From: Chalara sp. BL73
Taxonomy: Eukaryota > Ascomycota > Leotiomycetes > Helotiales
Length of the DNA stretch: 64,000 nucleotides
Direction of reading: 5' to 3'
NCBI GenBank assembly: GCA_918026815.1
Contig: CAKJVC010000006.1
Span: forward strand, 558,001-622,000
In this document: positions 10,902 to 22,696 of the stretch, piece by piece
Numbering within the stretch: position 1 is the first letter of the stretch
Layout: the number at the start of each line of letters is the position of its first letter
Made by a program: the position numbers and the translations under genes
Notes under the pieces: model-generated
Database searches by the model: none
The model's input: only the letters and a program-made list of their open reading frames with translations
What the model was told of the DNA's origin: nothing

Positions 10902-13307
10902 ATGGAGACTTCATACCAGCGACCGGCAAAGCTGTGCTCTATCTGCGAATATGCGTTCGCCCACTGGGATGAGATACTGGGCGGTAAATACGAGAGCGAT
11001 TACTCGTTTCTAATAGATAGCCGAGGGGGGTGGGGGACCGATGGTTCTGATGGCTCAGAAGAAGAGCACTCGGGGAATGAGACTGAAAATGAGCCGGTAG
11101 GGAGGGAAAGCGAGCAAGATGGTGAGGGCGGTGGGGGCGATGAGGCTGAGGGAGAAAAGAGAGCGAGAGACATGGGCAGCGTTGGTCGAGGCGATGGAGA
11201 CGGCGAGAAGTTTCCCGATGAACACCATGATGCGACTAGCATCAGCGATGTCGAAAGTTTGGATAACAAAAGCGATTTAATTAGTGAGGGTATCAGCTGC
11301 CATTCATATGGAGCCCCGTTCCATAGGCTTCTTAATGATTGGATTGTTGCGGCAGAAAACGGCTGCACCGTCTGCTCAAACTTGGTTGACCAAATGAAAA
11401 CTGCGTCGCTGGAGTTTAGACAAAGCATGCAAGATGATAGGGACAAGTGGCCAAGCGAGAAGTTGAGACGTTTCATGAAGCAATACCTTGTAATGCAAGT
11501 CACAGCCTTTGAAAATGTCGGGCACGACAAGACAAGGATTAAATTCCAATTCACTCTTTATATGTATTCTAAGGACGAGATTTACAATGCCGTGCTCGAG
11601 TTGAAAGAGAAACCACAGATTCTAGTATCGAAGTGTGAGCCTTCGACAGGATCGAACGGCTCTCTTCTTTTGGCTAAGACCTGGATTGAGAGGTGTCAAA
11701 ACGAGCATTCGGAATGTTCAGCCGTTGCACCCAACTTCAAAGCTCCAACGCGTCTTCTTGAGCTCTCTGATGGCCATGTTAGGCTCCGCAACGCCGATGA
11801 ACTCGAAGCCGCTCCAGCGTACGCTACGTTGTCTCATTGCTGGGGAGCTCTCGATGTCCTCAAGCTCAAGCAAGACACTTTGCGGTCTTTCAAAGATACT
11901 ATCCCAATCGATAATCTCTGCAAGACTTTCCGAGACGCCATCACTGTCACGCAAGCTGCCGGCCTCAAGTATCTTTGGATAGATTCATTATGCATCATCC
12001 AAGACTCCCCCTCCGACTGGTTCGAGGAATCGTCCCAGATGTCCGAAGTCTACGGTAACAGCACCGTCAACATAGCCGCGACCCACGCCTCCGATGGATC
12101 GCACGGGCTCTTCGCCTCACGGCCCATATCTACTGTGTCACGCCGCTACGCAGCTACCAACACAGGCAAAACGTATGAATTCTCAGATCACGATTTCCAT
12201 TGCGCAACCCCCGTGGAGACCTACAAGAGATGCTTGACCAAGGCACCGCTGACAGGGAGGGCATGGGCATTTCAGGAGAGGTACCTCGCGCGGAGAACGC
12301 TGCATTTTACGAGTGAACAGATATTCTTCGAGTGTCGCCACCATGTTGCGTGCGAGACGTGGCAGTGTGGTAATGCGGACTTCACGCACTTCGATATCAA
12401 CTTCCCACGACAGCTCGATCTCAGAGCCTGGCCCCGGATCGTGGAGCATTATTCGCGCGGCCAATTGACATTTGCGAAGGATAAGTTCGTGGCGCTGAGT
12501 GGCGTGGCGCGTCAGTTCGCTGCCAGAAGAGGCGATGAATATTTTGCCGGGTTGTGGGGCACCGCGTTGGAAAGGTCCCTTTGCTGGATGGTGGTACGAC
12601 CTGAGAATCAGGCGATAGGGGAGCAGGTGGAAGAGAAGAAGAGAGGAGCGTATATCGCGCCGGCTTGGTCATGGGCATCTGCCTCCCACCCTATCAGCTA
12701 TAATCTTTGGTCCTTCAGCGGCCTCAGGGGGAATCTGGATAAAGAACATGACAAGCTAATGAAGGTCATTGATACTGACGTGCGATATTTGGGTATGGAC
12801 TCATTTGGGCAGGTGCAGGATGCCACTTTGACAGTTAAATGCGGGCCGATGATATCGGCTTCTGTCATGGATGTCCTTACGGAACGCTATGATATCCCTA
12901 AGGATGGCTATGGCTTCTCCGAGAAATCCTACGCCGTTTCGAACGAAAACGGAAATTTGATTATTCAAGGCTATGGATATATTGTCTATGACCAGGGAGA
13001 GACAACTGACTTTGACAGCAAGTATTTCCTGCCTGTGCTCAGGTATGGGAACGTACAAGGAGATAATAAAAATAAGGATATCAAGAAAGTTAATTCTGTG
13101 ACAGGAATAATAGTGACTGCAGCGCGAGGAAAAGCGAAAGGTTGGCTTAAGAGGATAGGCGTGTGGGATATAATATTTAATGTTACTTATGAGGATATGA
13201 TTGGGATGTTAAGACAGGATGGCGAGTTGATGAGAGAGGACATGTATAGCGAAGTCTTGGAGAGGAACGAGAAGGAAATTAAGCAATATACTGCTATTTT
13301 GGTATAA
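10902..13307 (+). CDS. heterokaryon incompatibility (HET) domain protein
   Basis: Uninterrupted reading frame of 801 codons from the ATG at 10902, chosen because it has A at -3 and directly precedes the conserved Cys motif. An in-frame ATG at 10782 gives 841 residues. The N-terminus has CSIC, a long acidic Glu/Gly/Asp-rich insert and a second CTVC, resembling the paired Cys motifs ahead of many HET domains. The HET domain spans roughly residues 305-450, with TLSHCWG, then KYLWIDSLCIIQD, then VYGNSTVNIAA. A W-A-F-Q-E-R motif follows and the C-terminal half is typical of HET proteins. HET domains trigger cell death when incompatible hyphae fuse; whether this one does is unknown. No NACHT, NB-ARC or repeat region is attached. 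Confidence 0.93.
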   Translation: METSYQRPAKLCSICEYAFAHWDEILGGKYESDYSFLIDSRGGWGTDGSDGSEEEHSGNETENEPVGRESEQDGEGGGGDEAEGEKRARDMGSVGRGDGDGEKFPDEHHDATSISDVESLDNKSDLISEGISCHSYGAPFHRLLNDWIVAAENGCTVCSNLVDQMKTASLEFRQSMQDDRDKWPSEKLRRFMKQYLVMQVTAFENVGHDKTRIKFQFTLYMYSKDEIYNAVLELKEKPQILVSKCEPSTGSNGSLLLAKTWIERCQNEHSECSAVAPNFKAPTRLLELSDGHVRLRNADELEAAPAYATLSHCWGALDVLKLKQDTLRSFKDTIPIDNLCKTFRDAITVTQAAGLKYLWIDSLCIIQDSPSDWFEESSQMSEVYGNSTVNIAATHASDGSHGLFASRPISTVSRRYAATNTGKTYEFSDHDFHCATPVETYKRCLTKAPLTGRAWAFQERYLARRTLHFTSEQIFFECRHHVACETWQCGNADFTHFDINFPRQLDLRAWPRIVEHYSRGQLTFAKDKFVALSGVARQFAARRGDEYFAGLWGTALERSLCWMVVRPENQAIGEQVEEKKRGAYIAPAWSWASASHPISYNLWSFSGLRGNLDKEHDKLMKVIDTDVRYLGMDSFGQVQDATLTVKCGPMISASVMDVLTERYDIPKDGYGFSEKSYAVSNENGNLIIQGYGYIVYDQGETTDFDSKYFLPVLRYGNVQGDNKNKDIKKVNSVTGIIVTAARGKAKGWLKRIGVWDIIFNVTYEDMIGMLRQDGELMREDMYSEVLERNEKEIKQYTAILV

Positions 13308-14315
13308 AGCTTTATGTAGATAGCGATACGTTTCGGAGAATCCGATACACCATTACTTTTATCTTGGGATGAAGCACTGTGAGCACAACTTAGTTAAGAG
13401 CCATACCGTATCTATTTATGAAAAAGAAGATAGCACGCCTAAATATTCGAGTAGAAACACACCACTAATACAGCGCATTGCGCATAGTAGCCGCAATCCT
13501 CTCTCTAATATACCACAAGAATCATCCTGCAGATATTTACCAAGAACCAAAAAAAGGCGGTATATCAGTTATTCGATCACATGTTGATAGCATTTCGGAC
13601 ATTTGCCGATAGAATCGAGGTCAAATCATGATGGAGAATAATACGAGCGCGACATATTTCCTGTATCGATGCCGATACGCCTCGGGAACATGTCAGATGT
13701 CACCTCATCACCGGAATATAGATTAAGAAGATGGATCAGCCTAGAGTGGTGTAAGATCGTACAGATAAGGTATTTATTGGTAGGCTAATAAGACTTTACC
13801 GCGATGAGAAGAGTGAAGAAGGGTTACGGTTTCGACGTATTAAGAGCAAAGGGCAACCGATGACGCTCGGGAAGACATGTATTACACGAGTCTCAAGTGC
13901 TATGATGACTAATCAGACCATTTGACTCCCACGACAGGTCCATAATCGTCGAGAAGTAAATGGCAGCATAGCGTACCTGCCCATGGCCATGCGCAGCAAC
14001 GACTGTTGTTAGAGACCCAGGCATGCAAGAAAGCAATATACCCCATACCGCTTGTTCCTACCCACCACAAATGCACCCCCATCCGCATGCAACACTATCG
14101 ATGCATGTTGTATTTTCATAACGGGTTTCGCTGGTATATATCCAGCCAGGTATCCACATAGAACAGGTACGGTCCATCGGGCATCACGATAGCCAATCTG
14201 TGCAATTTCCATTCCACGACTCCACCCAAATGCAAAAATGCGCCGACCCCATGCGAAGGTTATGTAAGGGAAATCGTAAGGCTGGAAAGAACATTCGTTA
14301 TAATATCGTGGATCA
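13308..14315. other. convergent intergenic region
   Basis: Lies between the 3' ends of the HET gene (+) and the kinase gene (-). A 116-codon minus-strand frame at 14009-14359 overlaps the kinase end in another frame and is probably its 3' untranslated region. Nothing else recognised. Confidence 0.6.
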
Positions 14316-17300
14316 TCATGGATCGAAGTGAGTGCCGTTGAACATGGGACTGTCCTCATTCGTATTGGTTTTCACAATCCCACTCATCCGATCGCCAGCT
14401 CCTTTGTTTGCTACATCAAACGGATCCTCCCAGTCATCATCATGGTTCTCGCCTTCATCCATATCTTCGTATTGATACTTAATTCTATCTCTCATGTGCT
14501 CTTCGATCGAACTCTCGTCTACAAATGTGAAGCCCTTGAAATTTGCTTGCATAGTAGGAGATAGAGGCGTAGACGCTGCGGCATTAGATGCCAGCGCTGC
14601 AGCTCTTGCGTTCAGTGACGAGGAGCCGCCATTGACTGGAGCATTGGTGAACTCTGGATCAAAGTTGGATGTATCGGTTTCTGACTTGAGCTTGGGTTTG
14701 AACGGAGGCGTGATTTGCTTCTTAGTTAGAGCAACCCAATCAATATCTTCAAAGAACGGATGTTCCTTGAGTTCCTCCGCATCACGAGTAGCACCTAGCC
14801 GATGTTTCGGATTTCGGTTCAGTAGACCTTTAACGAAGTTTCGTCCTTCAGTAGTAAGTGTGTCCCGTGGAAATCGAACCTTGCCAAAAGCGATATTCTT
14901 ATACATTTGTTGAGTGTCTTCGGCATAAAATGGGCTCCAACCGCAGCACATCTCGAATACCAAAACTCCCAGGGACCAGAAGTCAACCATTTTGGTGTAT
15001 CCTTGTTCATCCAACAAGACTTCTGGTGCTAGATACTCGGTAGTGCCACAAAACGTATTAGTTGTCGCGTTCTTGGTCAAGTTGGCCTTCGATAAGCCAA
15101 AATCACACAGAGCGATATGTCCGTTGGCATCTAGAAGGATATTTTCTGGCTTCAAATCACGATAGACGATATCGTGACTGTGCAGGTGTTGCAGGGCCAG
15201 AATAAGCTCCGCAATATAAAACTTTGCTCGTCTCTCGTCAAATCTACCCTCTTTCTGAAGGTGCCAAAAAAGCTCCCCTCCAGACATATAATCGGTCACG
15301 AGATAGAGGTCGGAGGGTGTTTGGAATGAGAACTTTAAACCCACGATGAATGGCGACTCTGACATGGCGGTTCTGACAAGAATGTTGCGTTCTCCAACCG
15401 TGTGCGCAACTTCCTTCTTCTGAACAATCACCTTTTTCTGGAGCACCTTCATCGCATAAATTCGCTTAGTATCCTTCTTCCGAACTTGGTACACTTGTCC
15501 AAAGGTGCCTTTCCCAATCAGTTTCAATATCTCGAAGTCATCGGGTCCATAGTGTCGTTTCTCAGTTCCTTGGTACGTAATATCAACAAGAATCTCACCG
15601 ATTCCTTCTGTATCTGTACCATCTCTTCCTCGTAAAGCAAACCAGCCGCGAATGGGAGAGTCATCGTGTTCAATGAGACGAGGCTCCAAGTCAACGTGAC
15701 CCAGAAATTCCTCCTTTTCAGCAGACCGATCATAGATCGTAATATTGACAGTATTGTCGGTTCCAACAACATCACTGATACACAATTAGAATGCTTCCCA
15801 CAAAGTAGTGAACGAGAACCTACAAGACAGCTTCGGTATCCCATTTCGGATTGGCCATTGACAATCGGGGCTTGGCTTTGAAATCCCTATAATCTGAAAG
15901 ACTGGTGTTGCTGCTCTGGCGACTCTTCATTGGAATTGCCATAGGCCGGCCCGAGTCACTTCCGGATCGCATGATCGGGATACCACCAATAGGTATGTGC
16001 GGAGCAGCTGCGTTTTCATCGTTTTCTTCAATACGGGGCCCTCTCGAAACTAGTTCATTGCGTTGGAACACAGCGACGACATATGGGTCTCTGCTTCTCC
16101 GCAAGCCACGTGCTTCTGCAATCTTCACCGTGAGTTTTCCCTTCGCAGCTGGCGCTGGTGCGACAGCGGACGCCGTAATCGATCGTGATGCATGAGCTGG
16201 TCTACCTTCGCCTCCGTTTGCTGAGCCGTTCTTCTCACCATGATCAGAACCGCCGCTGGCATCCGATTTTGCTGCTGTAGATAGGGCTCGGGTCGGTGTT
16301 GCAGGAATACTCTTCATACGCGAAGCGTCATCTGTTAGCTTCTTGAGCTGCTCAAACGATGAAGACTCAAAATAAGAATTCAAGCGGGAATGTGTAGGGG
16401 TGCTGGGTAAAGTAGCTGGGTGGTTGCTGGGCTTTGAGAAATGAGCAGCGTGAACATTCGAAGCCGTCACAACGCTTGAGAGTGGGTTCCAATTGATCGA
16501 AGATGCTCGACGAGCACCTGATGGAAACAAGTCGGAAACACTAACACTCTTGCGATGCGTTGGCAACGAGGGAACCGCTTTCTTGACAATGATACTATCA
16601 CTCTCAGAGCTTGCATCACTCATTTTGATCTCATGTAGAGAGGGTGATTGGGAAACGGGTGGGGTCGGATATGGATGCAAGCCACTGGTTCGTGATAAAT
16701 CAGGCGTCTCATGGGGTGACTTCTGGTGCTGGGGGAACGCTCCATCTTCCTCTTTCTTGGAGCCAACTACATCGTCATTCTGAGCCTCTGGCGTGACTGA
16801 CAGCAGCACATAGTCCTCTATCAATTCTTCTCGGGGTAAAGGAAGCAGATGATGCATAGACTCGCTTCCGGGGGCAGTAGATGAAGAATATTCCTGCTGA
16901 GCAGCACATGGACTTGAAGAAGAGCGAGAACCAACCTGTCCAAAATAACTGTGCATTATTCCAGGAAGCCGTTTGTCTGAAGGGTCAGGCTGCGGCGTAG
17001 CGACACCGGAGCGGGGAGTATCGGAATCGATATGGTCGTTGGCGTCATCGTCACCTCTGCGGAAGATAAAATCAGCGAACGCCATGATGAAGAAGCAGCA
17101 TGTCTGTGTGGTTCAATGCAGGATGAAGAAAATCAAGTAGACAAGAGATGACATATCGTCGCAACAACAGAAAAAGAACGGGAGGACCAAAAGAGGACGA
17201 ATTGAGAATGGGTAGCCAAGAGGTACAAGTAACATGTAACAGGTACATCTCCAAGGTACAGGCTATGCAACTACCAAGCTAGGAAAACGAAGCCGCTCCA

Positions 17301-17888
17301 TTTGCAATCCCTTATTTCGGCGCAAATCTTAGCAGAACAGGCGTCTTGTGCGGAGCGGTGATGAGCACCTCCTCCAGTGGCTGCGTGTATTGCATGGATA
17401 AATGTTTTCCATCAGGCCGTCATGGCACCGATCGCCCGCTCTCCCAGATAAGCCAGTTCGCCAGTCAGCCAGCCAGGCAGCCCCCCCATCCCACCCCCCC
17501 GATTACAGCCGCGACCCCTCGTCACTCTGAACACACTAAAAAGCATGTGCGAGCGAAAGATGGGACGGAAGAACATGATCCCAAAAACTGTTGGGGGGGA
17601 GGGGGGAGGGAAAAAAAAAAAAGAGGCAGTATTTCCATGCAATGCGCTGTGTGAAAAAAAGACTGCTCGCCCGTGAACTATCATGGCAGCGTCCCTCATC
17701 AACCCCGCCAGATCACTCCCGTATATACGTATGTGTGTATGGATGCGTGTTGACCAGGTATTGTCCCCCCCCCCTTCTCCCGATACCCTGATTGCCACGC
17801 GAAAAAAAGAGAAAAGTGTCTAGCCTGCGTACCTTGCCATCATCTTTTGTGTAGCTTGCTTGAGCAAGTCGCCCTCGTGCCCAGTCAT
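14316..17888 (-). CDS. sch9: Sch9-type AGC protein kinase with C2 domain
   Basis: Preferred three-exon model: 17888-17833, 17056-15824, 15774-14316 (915 residues). Order is a Ser/Pro-rich N-terminus, a C2 domain from about residue 320 (GKLTVKIAEARGL) that crosses the second intron (EAV|FDVVGTDN), then a kinase domain from about residue 510. Visible are GKGTFGQV, the lysine in AMKVLQ, YRDLKPEN, CDFG, the activation loop NTFCGTTEYLAPE, a TPLSP turn motif and the hydrophobic motif FKGFTF. C2 plus AGC kinase is the Sch9/Sck1/SchA layout, a TORC1 nutrient-signalling effector related to S6 kinase and Akt. The first exon is inferred: MTGHEGDLLKQATQK ends at a GTACGC donor, and CCGCAG at 17062-17057 restores phase across a 776-nt intron. 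The simpler alternative starts at 17085 (906 residues). Confidence 0.92.
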
Positions 17889-18302
17889 GGTGATGAAGCT
17901 CCGCAGCAGAGCTGCCAGTCTTGTAATTATGATTGTGGGAGTATGTTGTTCGTGGACGTGGGAGAGGAGGATTCGGATTGAAGGGTGTTGAGCTAATAAG
18001 GCGGAACTTGGATGCGGGTGGTACTCTAGTACTTTAGTACCTAAAAGCTTGAGGACGTGCGGAAAGGTCGAGAAGCAGGCTGGTGGCGATGACCCCGACT
18101 GCGCCAGCGTTGGTAATGAAGCTGCAGATGATTCTAGCCTGATAGACGGCGGTTATCGTGGTGTGAAAGAAGGGTGCGCAGCAGGTATGGAATGGTGGAA
18201 GAAGTCCCAGACCCAAGTTCGAAGAGGAGAGTAGGTAGTAGCAGTAGTAGTGGTGTTTAAAGGTAGATTATTCGGGGTGGCTCCGACGGAGAGGCTCCCT
18301 GA

Positions 18303-18350
18303 TCCTGGACCTGAACCTGGACTTGAACCTGAACTTGAACTTGAACCTGA
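18303..18350. repeat. imperfect GAACCT/GAACTT hexamer array
   Basis: About eight imperfect 6-bp units alternate CCTGGA, CCTGAA and CTTGAA. Read on the plus strand they give a Pro/Glu/Leu-rich peptide, but the frame is short and has no other coding support, so this is treated as a minisatellite in the promoter region. Confidence 0.7.
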
Positions 18351-18912
18351 GTCGGTACCTCTACTCGCCTCTGGCTTTTTAGTGACCTCCGACTTTACGC
18401 TAGGTAGAGCGAAACCTATCTTTCACGACTCACTCCCTCCCCCCCCAAAATTAATGAAACCAGAGCAGACTACCACCCCCAAAGAATGACGGATTGGGAT
18501 AGCCGAAACGACCGGGCAAAACTCAAAAGTAATCAAAGAAGAAAGCAGAGTCAGGATGTGGGAACCGCGACGATTGTAGGGCTGTCGACTTCGATTCAAG
18601 CCGTAGAGGAGTGTCTGAGTGGATGACGAGGTGGACTTTTACCACGGCCGCCCTGCACCTATACCTGCAATGATGAGATAAACGTGAACGGAGTCGCAAT
18701 GTGGGAACGAAGGCTTCATCTAGAGGATGAATCGGATAAGGCTAGCAGCCGGTTCCAGCGGAGACAGGACTATAAGTAGTATTCGGAGTATTACGGGTGA
18801 ATCAATGAACAAGCCAGCATTAACAATCGCTATCGGAGTCGCATTTGCTTTTGGGGCGAAAGGGTGAAGCAATCAGGCAGCGGACATGTGGCGGGGAGGG
18901 ACAATATCTAGA

Positions 18913-18988
18913 AATAATAATAATGATGATGATGAAAATAATAATAACGATGATGACGATAATAATAATAATAATAATAATATAATAA
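18913..18988. repeat. AAT/GAT trinucleotide microsatellite
   Basis: Two AAT arrays separated by short GAT/GAC arrays, about 76 bp in all. Noncoding, between the kinase and Rsc7 genes. Confidence 0.9.
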
Positions 18989-20302
18989 ACTCAAATCTGA
19001 CAAGGGGAGTAAAACGATGATGTTAAAATAAGAAAATGTTGGTGTTGGTGTTTATATATATTGGTTTGTGGTGTATAAGCCTGAAGGAGCTTGAGCTTTT
19101 GAGTTCCGGCGCTTTGGAAAGCCACGAGCAGAGGAAGCACTATAAAGAAGTACAGGCAACAGACACAGGCGCCTGGGGCTGGCTTGCGGGGGGACGTCAT
19201 ATATCGGATTTGAGTTCCAGTACTTTGGCTGAGACGGAACTGATCACTGCTGGGCGGTGGGCGGCGGGCAGGGGTTGGTCGCTATAAATAAGCCCTGAAC
19301 ACGATCAAGTTACACAATCCTGGTTCTGTATAGGGCCGGTCCGTCGAGGTTGCCATCGGCTGCCAGCAACGGGGATGGAACGGGAGATGGATGATGGAAA
19401 AAAACAAATGGGTTTGCTGGAACGTCCGCGCATACTGTAAATGTAAAATTGCTTCTATATAAGGGCTGGTATTAATCTAAAAAGCAACCACCAACCCTTC
19501 CCCCCCTTTATTTGCTGCTGAGCAAGCTGACCTCAGACATCACTACACGCAAGTGACACTGCTGCTGAAGAAAAACCGGGACACACCTCTCAATATAAGA
19601 ATCTCTCCTCCTATGGGACAGCCATGCACAGGTGGTTAGTGGCGGTGAGTTGGAACTATTGTCGATGGGGTCCGAGGGATCGAATAGGGGACTGGATGGA
19701 ATGCCTCCGATACCTGTCCCGGGTCTGTCTACTTATGTACGAGTAATGATGGGGGACTTGCGATCTTGAAATTGGACACTTTTTGTGCCAGGGGGGTTTC
19801 ATCGGGTTCAGCGCTCCAATGGCATTGGTTCCAGTGACATTCTCGGTGTTGGAAAAGCAAAGGCAGACAAAGCTGGAGGGTTCTATATTTAATGATTGCT
19901 AGATCTTCAACCAACTGTCTACTACCTAACTAGGGTCATTTGCTGTTGGTTGTGCTGGCTTTTCTTTTTTTAACCCCGAGTTGTTTCGGTATCAAACCAT
20001 ACATTGAATGGAGCAGAGGCCAACAGAGCTTCTTTGCTTTTGGCTTTTTACTTACAGTACACTTCCAAATTCGGAAAATATCCATCTACACGTGATCTTG
20101 CCAAGCGAGCCAAGTCTCGCTTATCTTTTCCGAGCCTAGTGGCATTGTCCGCCCCGAAAGCAAGGCTCCAAATGTTCAAGTTGGGACCTTTCGCGACAAC
20201 CACGATCCAGGCGCGACCGCCATAGAGCTTTCCAATTCGAACAGGCCAGCACAGGACTTTGGTACCGCAACCACCCGTTCCTCGACGATCGCACCTGCTG
20301 CA

Positions 20303-22094
20303 ATGGGGAGACGACCAGGAAGAGCAGCTGCTAAGCATGCAAATGCTGCCATCCGTAAGTCTTTGATTTAATTGATTGTTGGCTTCATTCGTGTCGCATA
20401 TCCAGTTATGCTTCGAAGAGGACGCCCCCAACGAGAGGCTAAGTCGCTGGCAACCAAGCGGACCGCGCAAGCTCTGGCGGGTGAAGAGAGCGATAGCGCG
20501 GATGGATTCGATCATGTCAATCCTCTAACGTTACATGCAGAAAATACTCCACAGCACTTCGACGAGGACGAGCAGATGATAGATGCAGGATCCGAAGTCG
20601 GTTCTCCACAACCAGAAGATGAGGCTGAGGATGGAGAAGAAGATGAGGATGCAAACTCAGAGGCTGCCTCAGCCCCTGCTACACCAGTGCCAGAGGAGCG
20701 GCCGGCCGGTCGAGGAAGACGGCGTTTAGGTAGGCCACCGAAGGTCAAGCCTCCAGGTTGGGACGACGATGATGGACGAGGTCGATCACCAGCGACTGGT
20801 ACACCTGGAAGGGGACGAGGCAGAGGTAGAGGAGGATTTCGTGGTGGGAACCGATGGAAGAACAGAGGTGGACCATCGCACGTCACTCAACAGCCCGTGG
20901 ATAAGGAAGGGAATATGATGGATGTCATTGATGATGAGGTAGCTATGCCCGAAGATGAGGAGGGCGAGAAGAAAGTTACCAAGCTAGGATATCTTCAAGG
21001 CGGACGAGATTACCGATGTCGAACATTCACAATTTTGGGCAGGGGGGAGAGACTTTATATGTTGTCAACAGAGCCAGCCAGATGCGTAGGGTTCCGGGAC
21101 AGTTATCTCTTCTTCACCAAGCACAAACGGTTATATAAAATAATTATCGACGACGACGAGAAGAGAGATCTAATTGATCGCCAGCTCATCCCACATTCCT
21201 ACAAAGGGCGTGCCATTGGCATCGTCACAGCTCGCTCTGTCTTCCGCGAGTTCGGTGCTCAGATTATCGTTGGCGGGAGGCGGATCATAGATGATTATGA
21301 AGTTGCCAAGTTGAAGGCCGATGGAGCAGTAGAAGGTGAACTGGCTGACCCAGCCGATATCGTCAAGCCCGGTGAGGAGTATAACAAGAACCAATATGTT
21401 GCTTGGCATGGAGCAAGCTCTGTGTACCACACTGGAGGTCCCTCGGTCCCTGTTCAAGGTGTTAAGCCTGTTGATGCTAAGAGAAAGCGTGTCATGATCA
21501 ATGATACTAACTGGATGTTTGAGCATGCGTCATCTTCAAGGTTCGCAGTCTTCAATTTATCGTCTACCTTTTAATGGTTTGCTAACCATAACTAGCCAAT
21601 TCAATGCGGCGATTGGTGCCATTCGTCGACAAAATCTCAACGGCATCTACGACCCTCACACAAACTCCATGCACTACCCAAAGTCAATGCAACCCACACA
21701 CGCCAAGTGGGTTCAAATCGACGACAATGAGGTTGTGGCCAAGAAAAAGCTCCCAAATGGACACAGCAGGCACCACGTGGAAGACGATAGTACAATCTTT
21801 CCGCCAGTCAAGCCAGTCCATGCTCGAAACTTCATGATTGTAGACATAGCATACGAGTCTGCACCTACTTCGAATCTCGGCATTCCAGGTCCCGATGGCG
21901 ATGCTCACGACCTTGGGTTTAATGGACTCGCAAGTGTGGGTGATGATATCAAAGCTGAGCTACCGCCCGAGTGTTTGGCGGCATTCGAAGAGGCACTGGC
22001 GCAAGAGAGGAAGTGGAAGAGCAAGTGGTCAACAGAAACGGTGGATGGCAGACGTAATAGTCCTAAAATTGATAAAGGTGTCATCACGTTGTAG
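20303..22094 (+). CDS. rsc7: RSC chromatin-remodelling subunit Rsc7/Swp82
   Basis: Three exons, 20303-20354, 20406-21540 and 21596-22094, give 561 residues. Both junctions keep phase (C|TT and AG|C). The first exon is basic (MGRRPGRAAAKHANAAI). An acidic stretch follows, then an AT-hook-like segment (GRRRLGRPPK) and an RGG-type Gly/Arg run (GRGRGRGRGGFRGG). From about residue 211 comes the conserved Rsc7/Swp82 core: LGYLQGGRDYRCRTF, then LSTEPARCVGFRDSYLFF, SVFREFGAQII and NDTNWMFEHA. The family belongs to the RSC or SWI/SNF ATP-dependent nucleosome remodeller and acts in the nucleus. AT-hook and RGG segments fit DNA or RNA contact. The paralogs Rsc7 and Swp82 cannot be told apart from sequence alone. 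Confidence 0.92.
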
Positions 22095-22696
22095 GCATGT
22101 GGAAGTTTGTATAAGTATTGTATCTTTGGGCGTAAGTTTTTATAGGTTTATGATACACATGGTACATCATTAGGATGTCCGCTTCGGATAGATCAATGCC
22201 ATTCAGGATCAAGAGATATCCTCTTGATGATATTAAACCTTATGAACAAGGATCTCAATCCATTCAAGCAGGCCAGAAAGGGGTAGTGATCTATGTCTAG
22301 TGAATATGCGCTCAATGTATAAACTCACCGTTGCCATATCAATCTTGCAGCCTTATGCCCTAGCAAGCTTTGTGCATGAATTGTACCAAAGAGCGTTATC
22401 GTGGCAGTCAGTACAATGAGTAACAGTTGTGAAAGACCTAAAGTATTGTGGACGACTGTTTCGACACGTGATCCCCTTCAAGCTCTAAATCTCGTTATAA
22501 CTCGAACCTCTCAGCCGGCTAAGAACAGTAAAAAACACTTCGACCAGAGCCTAGAAAAACTCGATCGAGTATCGAATTAAATCTGCTCTCATATCACCGT
22601 GGCCTAAATCCACACACAAACTCAGACTCATTTTCATATCTCACTTCTCATTTCTCAAAATTGTTCAGACCACCCGACTACCAAACCTGATCCAGA
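22095..22696. other. intergenic
   Basis: 3' region of the Rsc7 gene and the former promoter of the deaminase pseudogene. Nothing further recognised. Confidence 0.6.

Larger units (their letters stand above)
17889..20302. other. divergent promoter region, kinase / Rsc7
   Basis: About 2.4 kb between two divergent regulatory genes, rich in simple repeats and pyrimidine tracts and with no supported gene. It is long for a genome whose other divergent pairs lie a few hundred bases apart. This suggests long leader sequences or complex promoters, or an unseen noncoding RNA. Confidence 0.55.

Noticed and set aside
11000..11554. 184-codon antisense frame inside the HET gene
   Set aside because: It mirrors the acidic low-complexity stretch of the HET gene and has no features of its own.
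14009..14359. 116-codon minus-strand frame past the kinase stop
   Set aside because: It overlaps the kinase end out of frame and has no recognisable feature; most likely 3' untranslated sequence.
17412..17798. 128-codon minus-strand frame with a Phe-run
   Set aside because: Created by homopolymer tracts inside the proposed long kinase intron.
20512..20886. 124-codon antisense frame in Rsc7
   Set aside because: A Pro/Ser-rich shadow of the acidic and Gly/Arg-rich coding region.
22490..22520. Possible tRNA B-box on the minus strand (TCGAACC)
   Set aside because: No acceptor stem, D-arm or anticodon stem could be folded around it.
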